Assembly (NCBI RefSeq): GCF_910585845.1
Contig: NZ_CAJUHF010000031.1
Coordinates: 1-40,577 of the forward strand
Source: an uncultured Bacteroides sp.
GTDB taxonomy: Bacteria > Bacteroidota > Bacteroidia > Bacteroidales > Bacteroidaceae
Direction: 5' to 3'
DNA length: 40,577 nt
Part shown: positions 26,074-36,715 of the stretch, in pieces
Numbering within the stretch: position 1 is the first letter of the stretch
Layout of the letters: the number at the start of each line of letters is the position of its first letter
Translations under genes and position numbers: made by a program
Notes under the pieces: model-generated
The model's database searches: none
Seen by the model: the letters and a program-made list of their open reading frames with translations, nothing else
Told to the model about the DNA's origin: nothing

Positions 26074-29000
26074 ATGAGAAAATTTTTTTTTTCTTGGAGG
26101 ATGATGCAACTACTATTACCTATATGTTGCATGCTCTTCTTCTCAAGCTTAGGAGCACTCGCTCAGAACAGCATCTCCATTAAAGGACAGGTGGTGGATG
26201 CGGGAAACCAAGAGTCGCTTATTGGCGTATCCATTTTGGAAAAGGGTACAACCAACGGTACCATCACAGACATGGACGGAAACTTTACATTGCAAGTGGC
26301 TTCAGGTTCTACTGTCGTATTCTCTTATATAGGATACAAATCTGTGGAGATGAAAGCCTCTGAAGTGAAAGGTTTCATCAAGTTGTCTGAAGATTCCAAA
26401 ACCTTACAAGAAGTAGTGGTCGTGGGATATGGTGTACAGAAGAAAGTGAATCTTTCGGGTGCCGTGTCTGCCATCGAAGGGGACAAGATTGCCAACAAAC
26501 CGACTACCGACGTACTTACCGCATTGCAAGGCGAAGTGCCGGGCTTGCAAGTATTGCGTAGCAGTGGTGAGCCGGGAGCTGAAACAAGCGGTATGCGTAT
26601 CCGTGGTTTCTCTTCGGCAAACTCAACCTCTACATTGGTATTGATTGACGGTGTGGAAGGCGACATGACGTTGCTTAATCCCAACGACATCGCATCCGTA
26701 TCCGTGCTGAAAGATGCTGCCGCCTGTGCCATCTATGGTGCACGTGCTGCTGCAGGTGTCGTATTGATAACCACCAAGAACGGAAGCGAGGGCAAAGTCC
26801 GCCTGAACTATAACGGTTATGTAGGCTTCAACCTCCCCGGTGCCATGCCCGAACGTGTCACTGCATGGGAAGAGCAGGAAATGATTAACGAAAGCCGCCG
26901 ACAAGCAAACGGAAATCCGGAATGGAATCCCGAACAAAGTTCATGGGTAGGTAACCCGAACTTCAACTACCGTCCGAATAATACAAACGGACGTTGGGAT
27001 CTCTTCCAGTCTACCAACTGGGTGGCAGAGGGTACACGTGACTTCACAACCCAACAAAGCCACAATGTCAGCCTCAGTGGAGGAAAGAAGGAATTGAACT
27101 ACTTACTTTCGGCAGGATATTATACCAAGAACGGTATCTTGAAGTATGGTCCGGACAGCAACGACCGTTACAACCTGCGCATGAAAATCAATTCTGAACT
27201 GAACAAACACATCTCACTCAGCATGCTTGCCAGCTACGAAGGAAAGTTCCTGGAGCAGAACCCGAACGGTTCCAAATGGCTGTTGAGTCGTCTCTTCCGT
27301 GTTCGCGGCCGCCAGCCTATCTACAACCCGGAAGAAGATATCAACGACAGTCCCTACAACGGTGACTTGCAGCAGAATGCCATCGACCTGATGAAAAACG
27401 GTGGAATCACGAAAAGCCAATATGAATCGTTCACAGGTAAAGGTGAATTAAATATCAAGGACTATTTCATCAAAGGATTGGGTCTGAAATTGAGTGCAAG
27501 CCGTCGTGCCGGCTATTATAGCCAGACCATAAACAGACGTACAGTAGTTTGGAACGACCGTTTGGGTACGACTGTACGTTTCCAATACAACAACCCCAAC
27601 TCGATGGAGCGCAAGAAGAACAATGACTATCATGACAATTTTGAAGCCCTTCTGACTTACCACGGAGACTTCAAAAAGCATGGAGTGGACGCAATGGCGG
27701 GTACTTCTTATGAGCGCTATCGCAAGGATGAAATGTCTGGAACAGTGAAGAATCTCAATAACAACGATTTCTTCTCCTTTAACTATTATGACAATTCAGA
27801 AGCTACTAACACAACGGTGAGCGATAACATTGAGACATGGGCCATTATGTCTTACTTCGGACGTATCAATTATAATTTTGCCGACCGTTATCTGTTGGAA
27901 GCCAATGTCCGCTATGACGGTAGTTCACGTCTGGCTCCGGATAAACGTTGGCACGCTTTCCCTTCATTCTCCGCTGCATGGCGCGTGAACGAAGAAAAAT
28001 GGTTTGATGTGCCGGTAATCTCCAATTTCAAGCTTCGTGCATCTTGGGGACAGTTGGGTAACGGTGCCATCTTAGGACTTTACGACTACATTGCCAAAAT
28101 CTCACGCGGTCTCAATATGGGTGAAGCCGGTTATTATCAGAGTGAGATGGCGTCTGTAGACAAGACTTGGGAAATCATCACCTCTACCAATGTCGGATTG
28201 GATATGGGATTGTTCAATAATAAACTGAACATTACCGCCGACTATTATTGGAAGAAGAACGACAACATGCTTGCCGACGTGACATTGCCGCATATTGTAG
28301 GTATCACTGTACCGAAATCCAATGTAGGAACCCTGAAGACATGGGGATGGGAATTTGAAATTTCTTACCGTAATAAGTTTAAAGACCTGGAATACAACGT
28401 CACCTTCAACTTGAGCGACAGCGATAACAAAGTAACTCATTACGACGGAAAAAATGCCATTTCGGCAGGTTCGGTAGACATTCTGGAAGGATATCCTTTG
28501 AACACAATCTGGGGATACAAGACCGATGGTTTGTGGCAGAGTCGCGAAGAATATGAAGCCTATAAGAAAGCTCATCCGGGTTACCAGTCATTCAACGATG
28601 CGAAAGTATCGGGCGGTGACGTGAAGTATCTGGCACAAGGCGACGGATGCCATACCGTTAGCGCTGGAGGTGGTACTCCTGATAATCCAGGCGACTTGGT
28701 TTATTTGGGTTCATCAAACGGACGTTATATGTACGGTCTCAATCTCGGATTGAAATGGAGAGGATTCGATTTCTCAATTATGTTCCAGGGTGTAGCTAAG
28801 CGTAAAGTGTTAATCGAAGCCAGTCAGCTGGCTCCGTTTGCAGGAACTGCCGATATGCCGTGGACTATCCATCGCGACTATTGGACAGAAGACAACCCCA
28901 ACGCATACTGGCCTCGTCTGTTCAGTGCCAATACGTTCAACTACAACCCCTCAGACCGTTGGGTACAAGATGCCTCTTACATCCGTCTGAAAAACCTTTC

Positions 29001-29187
29001 TTTAGGTTACACGATTCCTTTGAAGAAATTCAAGATCGACCAGTGTCGTATTTATGTGAACGGAAATGACCTTTGGGAACATACCAACATGCTGAAAGTA
29101 TTCGACCCGGAAGTAGGCAACAAGCCTTCGGCTAATTACTATCCGTTCTTCCGCACTTGGACAATCGGTTTAAATATCACTCTTTAA
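26074..29187 (+). CDS. SusC-family TonB-dependent outer-membrane transporter
   Basis: A 1037-residue protein that imports oligosaccharides across the outer membrane using TonB energy, capped by a SusD partner. After the signal peptide (to about residue 30) comes a carboxypeptidase-regulatory-like domain (ISIKGQVVDAGNQESLIGVS). The SusC hallmark LQEVVVVGYGVQKK follows, then the plug (PGLQVLRSSGEPG, LVLIDGVEG, SVSVLKDAAACAIYGARAA) and a long beta barrel ending FFRTWTIGLNITL. Length is typical. It is the first gene of the PUL operon, 13 bases before susD. Confidence 0.97.
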   Translation: MRKFFFSWRMMQLLLPICCMLFFSSLGALAQNSISIKGQVVDAGNQESLIGVSILEKGTTNGTITDMDGNFTLQVASGSTVVFSYIGYKSVEMKASEVKGFIKLSEDSKTLQEVVVVGYGVQKKVNLSGAVSAIEGDKIANKPTTDVLTALQGEVPGLQVLRSSGEPGAETSGMRIRGFSSANSTSTLVLIDGVEGDMTLLNPNDIASVSVLKDAAACAIYGARAAAGVVLITTKNGSEGKVRLNYNGYVGFNLPGAMPERVTAWEEQEMINESRRQANGNPEWNPEQSSWVGNPNFNYRPNNTNGRWDLFQSTNWVAEGTRDFTTQQSHNVSLSGGKKELNYLLSAGYYTKNGILKYGPDSNDRYNLRMKINSELNKHISLSMLASYEGKFLEQNPNGSKWLLSRLFRVRGRQPIYNPEEDINDSPYNGDLQQNAIDLMKNGGITKSQYESFTGKGELNIKDYFIKGLGLKLSASRRAGYYSQTINRRTVVWNDRLGTTVRFQYNNPNSMERKKNNDYHDNFEALLTYHGDFKKHGVDAMAGTSYERYRKDEMSGTVKNLNNNDFFSFNYYDNSEATNTTVSDNIETWAIMSYFGRINYNFADRYLLEANVRYDGSSRLAPDKRWHAFPSFSAAWRVNEEKWFDVPVISNFKLRASWGQLGNGAILGLYDYIAKISRGLNMGEAGYYQSEMASVDKTWEIITSTNVGLDMGLFNNKLNITADYYWKKNDNMLADVTLPHIVGITVPKSNVGTLKTWGWEFEISYRNKFKDLEYNVTFNLSDSDNKVTHYDGKNAISAGSVDILEGYPLNTIWGYKTDGLWQSREEYEAYKKAHPGYQSFNDAKVSGGDVKYLAQGDGCHTVSAGGGTPDNPGDLVYLGSSNGRYMYGLNLGLKWRGFDFSIMFQGVAKRKVLIEASQLAPFAGTADMPWTIHRDYWTEDNPNAYWPRLFSANTFNYNPSDRWVQDASYIRLKNLSLGYTIPLKKFKIDQCRIYVNGNDLWEHTNMLKVFDPEVGNKPSANYYPFFRTWTIGLNITL

Positions 29188-29200
29188 TCTTAGACAGTAA

Positions 29201-30886
29201 ATGAAAAATATAGCAAAACATATAATAGGAATGGGGACCGTTGCCCTGATGATGGCAAGCTGTAATCTGGATCTGGTTCCCGAAAGTACAATGACCGATG
29301 CGGCCTATTGGAAATCAGAAAACGACTTGCGCGGTGCCTGCAACCGTTTCTATGAACAATTGAATGGTAATAATGCTTTAGGCGGAGGATTTGCTCACGA
29401 TTATCGTTCGGACGAGTTGAATAATAACGGCGCAGCTAACAGTACAAGTGACGGAAGCTGGACCATTCCTTCCACCAGCGGCACCTGGACCGATGCTTAC
29501 TGGCGTATTTTCATAGCCAACAACATCTTGGAGAAATCTGCTCAAGCCGACGTGACCGAGAGCGTGTTGAACCGTTATCAGGCAGAAGCTCGCTTCTTCC
29601 GCGCTTATTATTACTTTGAATTGGTAAAGAAATACGGTGATGTACCTTTGATGCTGAAAGCCGTAAACAATACCAAAGACCCAAGCTTGGAAATGCCGCG
29701 TACTCCACGCGAAGAGGTCATGAAACAAGTGTACGAAGACTTGGAATTTGCCGCAACATGGTTACCGGACATTGATGCCAGTGAGATTACTTCCAACTGG
29801 GGTCACGTAGCTAAACAGGCTGCTACAGCTATGATTGTACGTGTTGGACTGTATGAAGGAACTTTCGGAAAATACCATAACTTGCCTAATTGCGACTATA
29901 AGGCTCATCTGAAAAAGAGTATCGATGCAGCGGAATCTCTGATGAACAGCCGCAAATTCGATTTGTATCCTGATTTCGAACAATTGTTCCAAGTGGTTGC
30001 CGAAGGCAGACAGAACAAGGAAAATATCTTTGTCAAAGTGTATGGCCCTAATGGAAGTGCTGCAAGTACTACTCACGGAAACAGCCGCCAGATGGAGAAT
30101 GCAGCCTCATTGACCCGCAACATCGTAGACCTGTTCCTCTATACAGATGGTTTGCCTCGCGAGAAATCTCCGTTGAAAGTTTCACCGGAAACCAGCTATG
30201 ATGATATCTTCACTGACCGTGACCCGCGCCTGGGTATGACTATCTACAAAGTGGGCGAAGAAGCCTATAAAGGTGCGTTTATTCCTTTCGCATTCCGTTA
30301 TGGTTATAATCTGAAAAAAGGTTTCGACTTGGTACAATGGGGAACTAACAGCAAGGAGTATACCGACAAGATGATTATCCGTTATGGCGAAATCCTGATT
30401 TCGTATGCTGAAGCCCTGTACGAATACAACGGAAGCATTAGCGATGATCAGTTGGACAAGACGGTCAATGCGTTGCGTGCACGTGCCGGCATGCCTGCCA
30501 AGTTGACCAATGCTTTTGCACAGGCTAACGGGCTGAACATATTGGAAGAGATTCATCGCGAACGTACTATCGAGTTTGTTGACGAAAACAAGCGGTATGA
30601 CGATATCATCCGTTGGAAAATTGCCGAGAAGGTATTACCCGTAGATATCATAGGAGCCAAATACACATCGGAAGCAAATAAGGATAAAGAAGACTTGCAG
30701 AACCGTCTTACCAGTAATGGTGGCATGCTGAACAACAAGCAACGCTATGAGGAGGATGACATGTATGTGCTGGAATTTGCCGAAAACCGTAAGTTTGATC
30801 CTGCCAAAGATTATCTCTATCCGGTTCCCTTGCAAGAAATTACTCTTTCCGGAAACAATGTAACTCAGAACCCCGGTTGGAAATAA
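29201..30886 (+). CDS. SusD-family surface glycan-binding lipoprotein
   Basis: A 561-residue protein with a signal peptide and lipobox MASC (Cys21). SusD/RagB features are the N-terminal DLVPESTMTDAAYWKSENDL, the helical tetratrico-like region with FFRAYYYFELVKKYGDVPL, and the C-terminal REERTIEF-like motif HRERTIEFVDENKRYDDIIRW. It lies on the cell surface over the SusC barrel and captures the glycan. Ligand identity cannot be read from sequence. A surface lipoprotein gene follows 41 bases downstream. Confidence 0.97.
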   Translation: MKNIAKHIIGMGTVALMMASCNLDLVPESTMTDAAYWKSENDLRGACNRFYEQLNGNNALGGGFAHDYRSDELNNNGAANSTSDGSWTIPSTSGTWTDAYWRIFIANNILEKSAQADVTESVLNRYQAEARFFRAYYYFELVKKYGDVPLMLKAVNNTKDPSLEMPRTPREEVMKQVYEDLEFAATWLPDIDASEITSNWGHVAKQAATAMIVRVGLYEGTFGKYHNLPNCDYKAHLKKSIDAAESLMNSRKFDLYPDFEQLFQVVAEGRQNKENIFVKVYGPNGSAASTTHGNSRQMENAASLTRNIVDLFLYTDGLPREKSPLKVSPETSYDDIFTDRDPRLGMTIYKVGEEAYKGAFIPFAFRYGYNLKKGFDLVQWGTNSKEYTDKMIIRYGEILISYAEALYEYNGSISDDQLDKTVNALRARAGMPAKLTNAFAQANGLNILEEIHRERTIEFVDENKRYDDIIRWKIAEKVLPVDIIGAKYTSEANKDKEDLQNRLTSNGGMLNNKQRYEEDDMYVLEFAENRKFDPAKDYLYPVPLQEITLSGNNVTQNPGWK

Positions 30887-30927
30887 GTAAAGTGATTAAT
30901 GTATAAACTTTAAAAAGAAAAGTTCAA

Positions 30928-31557
30928 ATGAAAAAGATATTCAATATACTTGTAGCAATGATGTGCTGTCTGTCATGTGTCTCTTGCGGAGACGATGATT
31001 GGGATTACGATCACAGCCAAGAACATGTCTATTTCTTCGGCCCTCAGGTATGGGGATACGACGGAAGCAAGCTTGGCAACAATAATGTGGTTACTTATAA
31101 TGTAAATCAGGGTGAAAAGATAGAAATCCCGATGCAGTTCTGGTGTGAGTTTGTACGCAGTTACGATGTAGAGACATTCTATTATACAGCCCCGAAACCG
31201 GCAGGAGAGAAATACTATTCCACTCCTGAGGTCAACAAGGATCAGATTACTTACGACGGCACGGAACTGGTGTGTGGGGTAGACTATGAGATAGTGGATG
31301 CCCAAGGCAACAAGCTCTCTCCCAACTCCGACGGAGCCTATACTATGGCATGGCCTAATGCCAAGAAAGGAGTCCAGAACATCTATATAAAGGCTTTGAA
31401 CGGTAAGAAAGGCGCATTCAACCTGCTGACGGCAAACCCGAATTCGGAAACCAAACCGTCAAACCAGGATGTGGAAAGTACTGTTCAGAACAAGACCGAT
31501 AAGTATACAGTGCGTATTTTTACGCAAAACTATCGTGTGACAGTAGTTATTAAATAA
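30928..31557 (+). CDS. PUL-associated surface lipoprotein
   Basis: A 209-residue lipoprotein with lipobox CVSC followed by an acidic stretch, GDDDWDYD, the kind of signal that exports Bacteroides lipoproteins to the cell surface. The remainder looks like one or two beta-sandwich domains (EKIEIPMQFWCEFV, GVQNIYIKALNGKKGAFNLL). I do not recognise a family. Its position right after susD is that of SusE/F-like or other surface glycan-binding proteins, so it probably helps bind the same glycan; that is inference from context. Confidence 0.85.
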   Translation: MKKIFNILVAMMCCLSCVSCGDDDWDYDHSQEHVYFFGPQVWGYDGSKLGNNNVVTYNVNQGEKIEIPMQFWCEFVRSYDVETFYYTAPKPAGEKYYSTPEVNKDQITYDGTELVCGVDYEIVDAQGNKLSPNSDGAYTMAWPNAKKGVQNIYIKALNGKKGAFNLLTANPNSETKPSNQDVESTVQNKTDKYTVRIFTQNYRVTVVIK

Positions 31558-31571
31558 TACGCTATACCGAC

Positions 31572-34244
31572 ATGAGAAGGAATAAATGCATTCATACAAT
31601 GACTACATTTTTCAAATTGTTTGTAGTCTTTATACAATCTTTTTCCCTTCCCATATATGCACAACATGAGACCTGTACCATCAACGATGGTTGGAAGTTT
31701 CTGAAAGCAGATTGTGTTACGGCACCGGACATCGCTCCCGACAACGGAGAGTGGGAGGATGTCCACTTGCCCCATACCTGGAATACTGATGCTTATACAG
31801 ATAAGGATTATTATCGAGGGGTATGCTGGTATCGCCGGACGTTGAATCTGCCTTCAACGTGGAACGGAAAACAGGTTTTCTTAAAGATAGATGCCGCCAG
31901 CAAGGCGGCATCTATCTTTATCAATGGGAAGGAAGTTGGTGAACACATAGGCGGATACACTGCCTGTACATTCGATATCACTTCGTTTTGCTCGTTCGAT
32001 TCTCCAAACTCCCTTGCCATCCGCGTGGATAATGCCAGGCAGGACGTGCCCCCCATCTCGGCGGACTTTACATTCTTTGGCGGTATCTACCGAGATGTAT
32101 GGCTCACGGCAGTCCCCAAACAGCATTTCCATCTGACCAACCACGGATCGGACGGAATCTTCATCAGTACCCCGCAGGTGTCCGAAGAAAAAGGAACCAT
32201 ACTTATCCGGGGAGAAATAAAGAATGATGCTCCCCAGAAAGCCGTACTTGAACTGGAACATATCCTATATGGTCCGGACGACACAGTTATCCAGACCCAA
32301 AAACAGTCTGTACAGATAAAGGCCGGAGAATTATACGCTTTTCGTACCGAGACTGCTCCCATCGCGTTCCCCCTGTTGTGGACACCGGAGACACCTTACC
32401 TTTATCGGATAGAAAGTATTCTGCGCGATAAAAAGACAAAAGCCATTCTCGATCGGAGCAATCACCACACCGGTTTCCGCTGGTTCAGTTTTGACGGCGA
32501 ACAAGGTTTCAGCCTCAACGGAAAGCCCTACAAACTGCGTGGCATCTGCCGCCATCAGGACCAGAACCCCATCGGCGTAGCACTGACGGACGAGATGCAC
32601 CGTCGCGACATGAAACTGATGAAGGAAATGGGTGCCAATTTCATCCGTATCTCCCACTATCCTCAAGACGATGCCCTGCTGGAACAGTGCGACAAGCTCG
32701 GCATGCTGGCTTGGGAAGAGATACCCATCATCGACATCGTGCCCGACACTCCCGGATATGCAGAGAACTGTGAACGTAACCTGCGGGAGATGATACGTCA
32801 GCACTACAACCATCCCTCCATCATCACATGGGGATATATGAACGAAATTCTGCTCGTCACCCAACGGCGTTACCAGAAAGAAGAAGAGCTGAAACCTGTA
32901 TTGGAGCGTACACTGGCACTTGCCAAACGTCTGGAGGAGGTGTTGAAAGAGGAAGATAGTACCCGTGCCAGCACGATGGCATTTCATGGTAGCAACAGCT
33001 ACAATGAAGTCGGACTGGGCAGTATTACCGATATTGTTGGCTGGAATCTGTATCAAGGCTGGTATGGCGGCGATCTTACGGGCTTCGAACGGTATTTGGA
33101 AGAACAGCACAAGATGTATCCTTCGCATCCCATGATTGTCAGCGAATATGGTGCAGGTTCTGACAAACGTCTGCATTCGTTACGACCGCAAGCCTTCGAT
33201 TTCAGCATAGAGTATCAGCAGAAGTATCTGGAGCATTACCTGCCGGTGTTGGAAGGGACACCTTACGTTTGCGGTGGAACGCACTGGAATTTCATCGATT
33301 TCTCTTCTGCCCTACGTGACGAGTCCATGCCGCGCATCAATAACAAAGGACTGGTCTACTCAGACCGTACTCCGAAGGATGTCTACTATTACTACAAGGC
33401 AGCTTGGCGAAAGGATATCCCCGTGTTGCACATTGCCAGCCGCGATTGGACCCGTCGTGCCGGTATACAGCAGGGGGAAACTCCGGTAATGCTACCGATC
33501 AAGGTGTATACTAACCTTCCGGAGGTGGAACTTTTCATCGATGGAAAATCTTTGGGCAAACAAAAAGTAACGAACTACACCGCTATCTTCGACATGCCGT
33601 TCAGCCATAAAGAACACTATGTTTCCGCCAAAGCTGAGAATAGAGAGATTGCTGGAAGTGGCTGTATCATCGAAGACGGCATCCACCTCAGCTTCACACC
33701 GGTTCCTGCGCAACTGAACGGGATCAACTTACGTAGTCTGGAGCTTGCCGTCAATGTAGGTAGCAACTGTTTCTATACTTCCGATGAAAGTCAGCTTACC
33801 TGGGTACCTGACCAACCCTATACGAAGGGCAGTTGGGGATATGTAGGCGGAGAAAGCAAGAACAGTCAGACGCAGGTTGAGAATACCAACGACGGTCCCT
33901 TGTTTCAAACTCTTCGCAACGACATTGAGAGCTATTGCTTCGACGTTCCCAACGGAGTCTATGAAATAGAATTTCTTTTTACAGATGTGTTCCGAGAGAA
34001 TGCTGCCACAGCGTATCAATTGGGACGAAATTCTGATGTAGAAAGCCGCGAGAACTGTTTCAGCATAATCATTAATGATGAAACTGTCGAAGAAGACTTT
34101 TCCCCTTGTCGTGAGAGCGGTTATTTCCATGCTTTGCGGAAAAGATACAATATTACAAACTTTCGAAATAAAATTGAAATACGTTTCTCTACCCGGAATG
34201 GAAAAAGCTTCTTGAACGGTGTAAAACTCAGAAAACTTTATTAA
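31572..34244 (+). CDS. GH2 family glycoside hydrolase with malectin-like tail
   Basis: An 890-residue secreted enzyme. GH2 sugar-binding and Ig-like domains cover about 35-300, then a catalytic barrel with acid/base Glu425 (TWGYMNEIL) and nucleophile Glu525 (IVSEYGAG). INNKGLVYSDR contains the N-x-K seen in glucuronidases, but many GH2 galactosidases have the same, so beta-glucuronidase versus beta-galactosidase is open. The last ~170 residues (from about 720) are malectin-like (GSWGYVGGES, NGVYEIEFLFTDVF), possibly carbohydrate-binding. An alternative start at 31599 gives a tidier signal peptide. It lies 14 bases after the lipoprotein gene and 18 before the lyase fusion. Confidence 0.92.
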   Translation: MRRNKCIHTMTTFFKLFVVFIQSFSLPIYAQHETCTINDGWKFLKADCVTAPDIAPDNGEWEDVHLPHTWNTDAYTDKDYYRGVCWYRRTLNLPSTWNGKQVFLKIDAASKAASIFINGKEVGEHIGGYTACTFDITSFCSFDSPNSLAIRVDNARQDVPPISADFTFFGGIYRDVWLTAVPKQHFHLTNHGSDGIFISTPQVSEEKGTILIRGEIKNDAPQKAVLELEHILYGPDDTVIQTQKQSVQIKAGELYAFRTETAPIAFPLLWTPETPYLYRIESILRDKKTKAILDRSNHHTGFRWFSFDGEQGFSLNGKPYKLRGICRHQDQNPIGVALTDEMHRRDMKLMKEMGANFIRISHYPQDDALLEQCDKLGMLAWEEIPIIDIVPDTPGYAENCERNLREMIRQHYNHPSIITWGYMNEILLVTQRRYQKEEELKPVLERTLALAKRLEEVLKEEDSTRASTMAFHGSNSYNEVGLGSITDIVGWNLYQGWYGGDLTGFERYLEEQHKMYPSHPMIVSEYGAGSDKRLHSLRPQAFDFSIEYQQKYLEHYLPVLEGTPYVCGGTHWNFIDFSSALRDESMPRINNKGLVYSDRTPKDVYYYYKAAWRKDIPVLHIASRDWTRRAGIQQGETPVMLPIKVYTNLPEVELFIDGKSLGKQKVTNYTAIFDMPFSHKEHYVSAKAENREIAGSGCIIEDGIHLSFTPVPAQLNGINLRSLELAVNVGSNCFYTSDESQLTWVPDQPYTKGSWGYVGGESKNSQTQVENTNDGPLFQTLRNDIESYCFDVPNGVYEIEFLFTDVFRENAATAYQLGRNSDVESRENCFSIIINDETVEEDFSPCRESGYFHALRKRYNITNFRNKIEIRFSTRNGKSFLNGVKLRKLY

Positions 34245-34262
34245 CTTCAAAATAAAAATGCC

Positions 34263-36626
34263 ATGAAAGCTAAAATCTGCTTATTTATCGCCAGTCTGAT
34301 GTTTGCAGCAAGCAACATACATGCACAGTCCATCTGGGACAAAGCACATCTGGAGGAAGTGAAACAATCATTACAAAGTCCGTTCTATGCAACGGCCTAT
34401 CAGGAACTGAAATTGGAAGCGGACAAACTGTTGGATGTACAACCGGTTTCCGTCATGTTGAAAGAAAAAGCGCCCGCCAGCGGAAACAAACACGACTACA
34501 TGAGTCTGGCACGTTATTTCTGGCCCGATCCGACTAAACCGGACGGACTTCCTTATATCACTCGCGACGGCGAGTCGAATCCTGAGTTGGATAAATACGA
34601 CCGTAACCGTTTGGGAGAGACTGCCGGACGTGTTACTACTCTTGCTTTGGCATGGTACTTCAGCGGCGATGAGAGATATGCTCAAAAGGCGACTGAACTG
34701 ATTCGGGTATGGTTCTTTAATAAGGATACGCGCATGAACCCACACTTGGAATATGCTCAGGTAGCTATGGGACACAACAATAACAAAGGCCGGAGCTTCG
34801 GGGTTATCGACACATATTCTTTCATAGAGATGCTGGACGCCGTACAATTGCTGGAACAGTCTAAAGCGTTCACCTCGAAAGATTCCAAGCAACTGAAAGC
34901 ATGGTTCGGCAAACTGCTCGACTGGCTCCTGACCAGTCAGCAAGGTAAAGACGAAGCCGCAGCTACCAACAACCATAGCATTGCTTTCGATGCGCAAGCC
35001 ATCTCATTCGCACTCTATGTAGGAAATCTGAATGTAGCGCGGGACATCATTAATGCGCTGCCCGAGAAACGTCTGTTCAAACAGATAGAACCAGACGGCA
35101 CAATGCCACGTGAACTACGTCGTACCCGTGCCTTCCACTATTCGCAATACAACCTGACCCATATCATAGACATTATGACAATGGCGCAGAAGTTAGGTAT
35201 CTATTTGGATAACGCTACTTCGGCAGACGGACGTAACTTCTACAAAGCCATGGATTATATGGCAGGATACACCGGAAAGCCTTTGGCTGAATGGCCCTAT
35301 CAGGAAATTGGCAACTGGACGGAAGCCCAACAGAATTTTTGCAAGGACCTATACCGTACTGCTATCTACATTGGAAATTCAGAAAGCACGCCCGAAAAGA
35401 GTGCCCGTAACAAACTGTATCTCCGCTTGTACGACGATAACCGCATCCTCACTCCGAATGACCGTTTCAATCTGCTTTATATGCAGCCGACCGAAACAGA
35501 CAACGCGTATGCTTTTGCCCGCGGACAATTGCAGTTTGCCCTGCAATGTGCCGACAAGGCAAGGAAAGAAGGAGATAATCAATGCAAACACCGCGTTACG
35601 CCCCGCAGCATCAACAAAGACGGTTCGCTGGCGATGATACATCCCCATGACTGGTGTTCAGGCTTCTTCCCTGGCTCATTGTGGCAGATGTATGCTTATA
35701 CACACGATGACTTCTGGCGTCAGCAAGCCATCAGCAACACTTGGCTGATAGAAGAATCCAAGTGGCACAAAGGTACCCACGACCTCGGTTTCATGATGAA
35801 CAACAGTTTCGGTAAAGCCTATCAGTTGACTGGCGAACGTTCTTATAAAGATGTCGTGTTGCAGAGTGCACGGACGTTGATAACCCGCTACAGTAGCAAG
35901 GTGAAGAGTATCCGCTCATGGGACCACAACCGTGACAAATGGAAATACTCTGTCATCATCGACAACTTGATGAACTTGGAAATGCTGTTTTGGGCAACTC
36001 AGGAGACTGGCGACTCCATCTTCTGGAAGATAGCCGTCAACCATGCCAATACAACAATGAAGAATCACTTCCGTCCGGATTACTCTTCCTTCCATGTTGT
36101 AGACTATGATCCGGAGACTGGTGAGGTCCGTGCCCGTCAGACTGCACAAGGCTATGCCGACGACTCTTTCTGGAGCCGCGGACAAGCATGGGGATTGTAC
36201 GGATATACCATGTGTTATCGTTTCACCAAGAATCCTGCCTATCTGCAACAGGCACGTCACATTGCTGACTTCTTTTTTGGCTTGCCTAACCTGCCCGAGG
36301 ATTTGATCCCTTATTGGGACATGAAAGCTCCCGGCATCCCTAACGTTCCTCACGACGCTTCAGCCGGAGCCATCATGGCATCTGCCTTGTACGAACTTTG
36401 CGGTTACGTTTCGACAGAAGACAGCAAACGTTATCGGGCCATCGCAGACAAAATAGTGGACAGCCTCAATCAGCATTATCGCGCTGAATCGGGAACGACC
36501 TACGGATTCCTTCTGCTTCATTCCACCGGGCACCATCCGGCAGGCAGCGAAATTGATGTTCCGCTCAACTATGCCGACTATTATTATTTGGAAGCATTGA
36601 CAAGAAAAAGAGCTTTCCGTCCATAA
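34263..36626 (+). CDS. Fused alginate-lyase-type lyase and GH88 glucuronyl hydrolase
   Basis: A 787-residue secreted protein (signal peptide to about residue 21) joining two enzymes. The N-terminal part (about 25-405) is an alginate-lyase-type alpha/alpha barrel: Asn237-His238 in NNHSIAFD, and Arg286 and Tyr293 in ELRRTRAFHY, the spacing of PL5 active sites. It is PL5/PL38-like. The C-terminal part (about 415-787) is GH88 unsaturated glucuronyl hydrolase, with catalytic Asp507 (THDLGFMMNNS), Asp567 (VIIDNLMNLEM), DDSFWSRGQAWGLYGYT, and a GSEIDVPLNYADYYYLEAL ending. The lyase would cut a uronate glycan and leave a 4,5-unsaturated end sugar; GH88 would remove that sugar. Both active sites look intact. 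Confidence 0.88.
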   Translation: MKAKICLFIASLMFAASNIHAQSIWDKAHLEEVKQSLQSPFYATAYQELKLEADKLLDVQPVSVMLKEKAPASGNKHDYMSLARYFWPDPTKPDGLPYITRDGESNPELDKYDRNRLGETAGRVTTLALAWYFSGDERYAQKATELIRVWFFNKDTRMNPHLEYAQVAMGHNNNKGRSFGVIDTYSFIEMLDAVQLLEQSKAFTSKDSKQLKAWFGKLLDWLLTSQQGKDEAAATNNHSIAFDAQAISFALYVGNLNVARDIINALPEKRLFKQIEPDGTMPRELRRTRAFHYSQYNLTHIIDIMTMAQKLGIYLDNATSADGRNFYKAMDYMAGYTGKPLAEWPYQEIGNWTEAQQNFCKDLYRTAIYIGNSESTPEKSARNKLYLRLYDDNRILTPNDRFNLLYMQPTETDNAYAFARGQLQFALQCADKARKEGDNQCKHRVTPRSINKDGSLAMIHPHDWCSGFFPGSLWQMYAYTHDDFWRQQAISNTWLIEESKWHKGTHDLGFMMNNSFGKAYQLTGERSYKDVVLQSARTLITRYSSKVKSIRSWDHNRDKWKYSVIIDNLMNLEMLFWATQETGDSIFWKIAVNHANTTMKNHFRPDYSSFHVVDYDPETGEVRARQTAQGYADDSFWSRGQAWGLYGYTMCYRFTKNPAYLQQARHIADFFFGLPNLPEDLIPYWDMKAPGIPNVPHDASAGAIMASALYELCGYVSTEDSKRYRAIADKIVDSLNQHYRAESGTTYGFLLLHSTGHHPAGSEIDVPLNYADYYYLEALTRKRAFRP

Positions 36627-36715
36627 ATAACGAAAGTTGATGGAAATTCGGGACACGAGATTCATAAACATGCGGAAAAGGGCAGATTGTCACCATTGAT
36701 TCGATCCAAATCGTT

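Noticed and set aside
31572..34244. Calling the GH2 enzyme a beta-glucuronidase from its N-x-K motif
   Set aside because: Many GH2 beta-galactosidases carry the same N-x-K-G sequence, so the motif does not decide between them.
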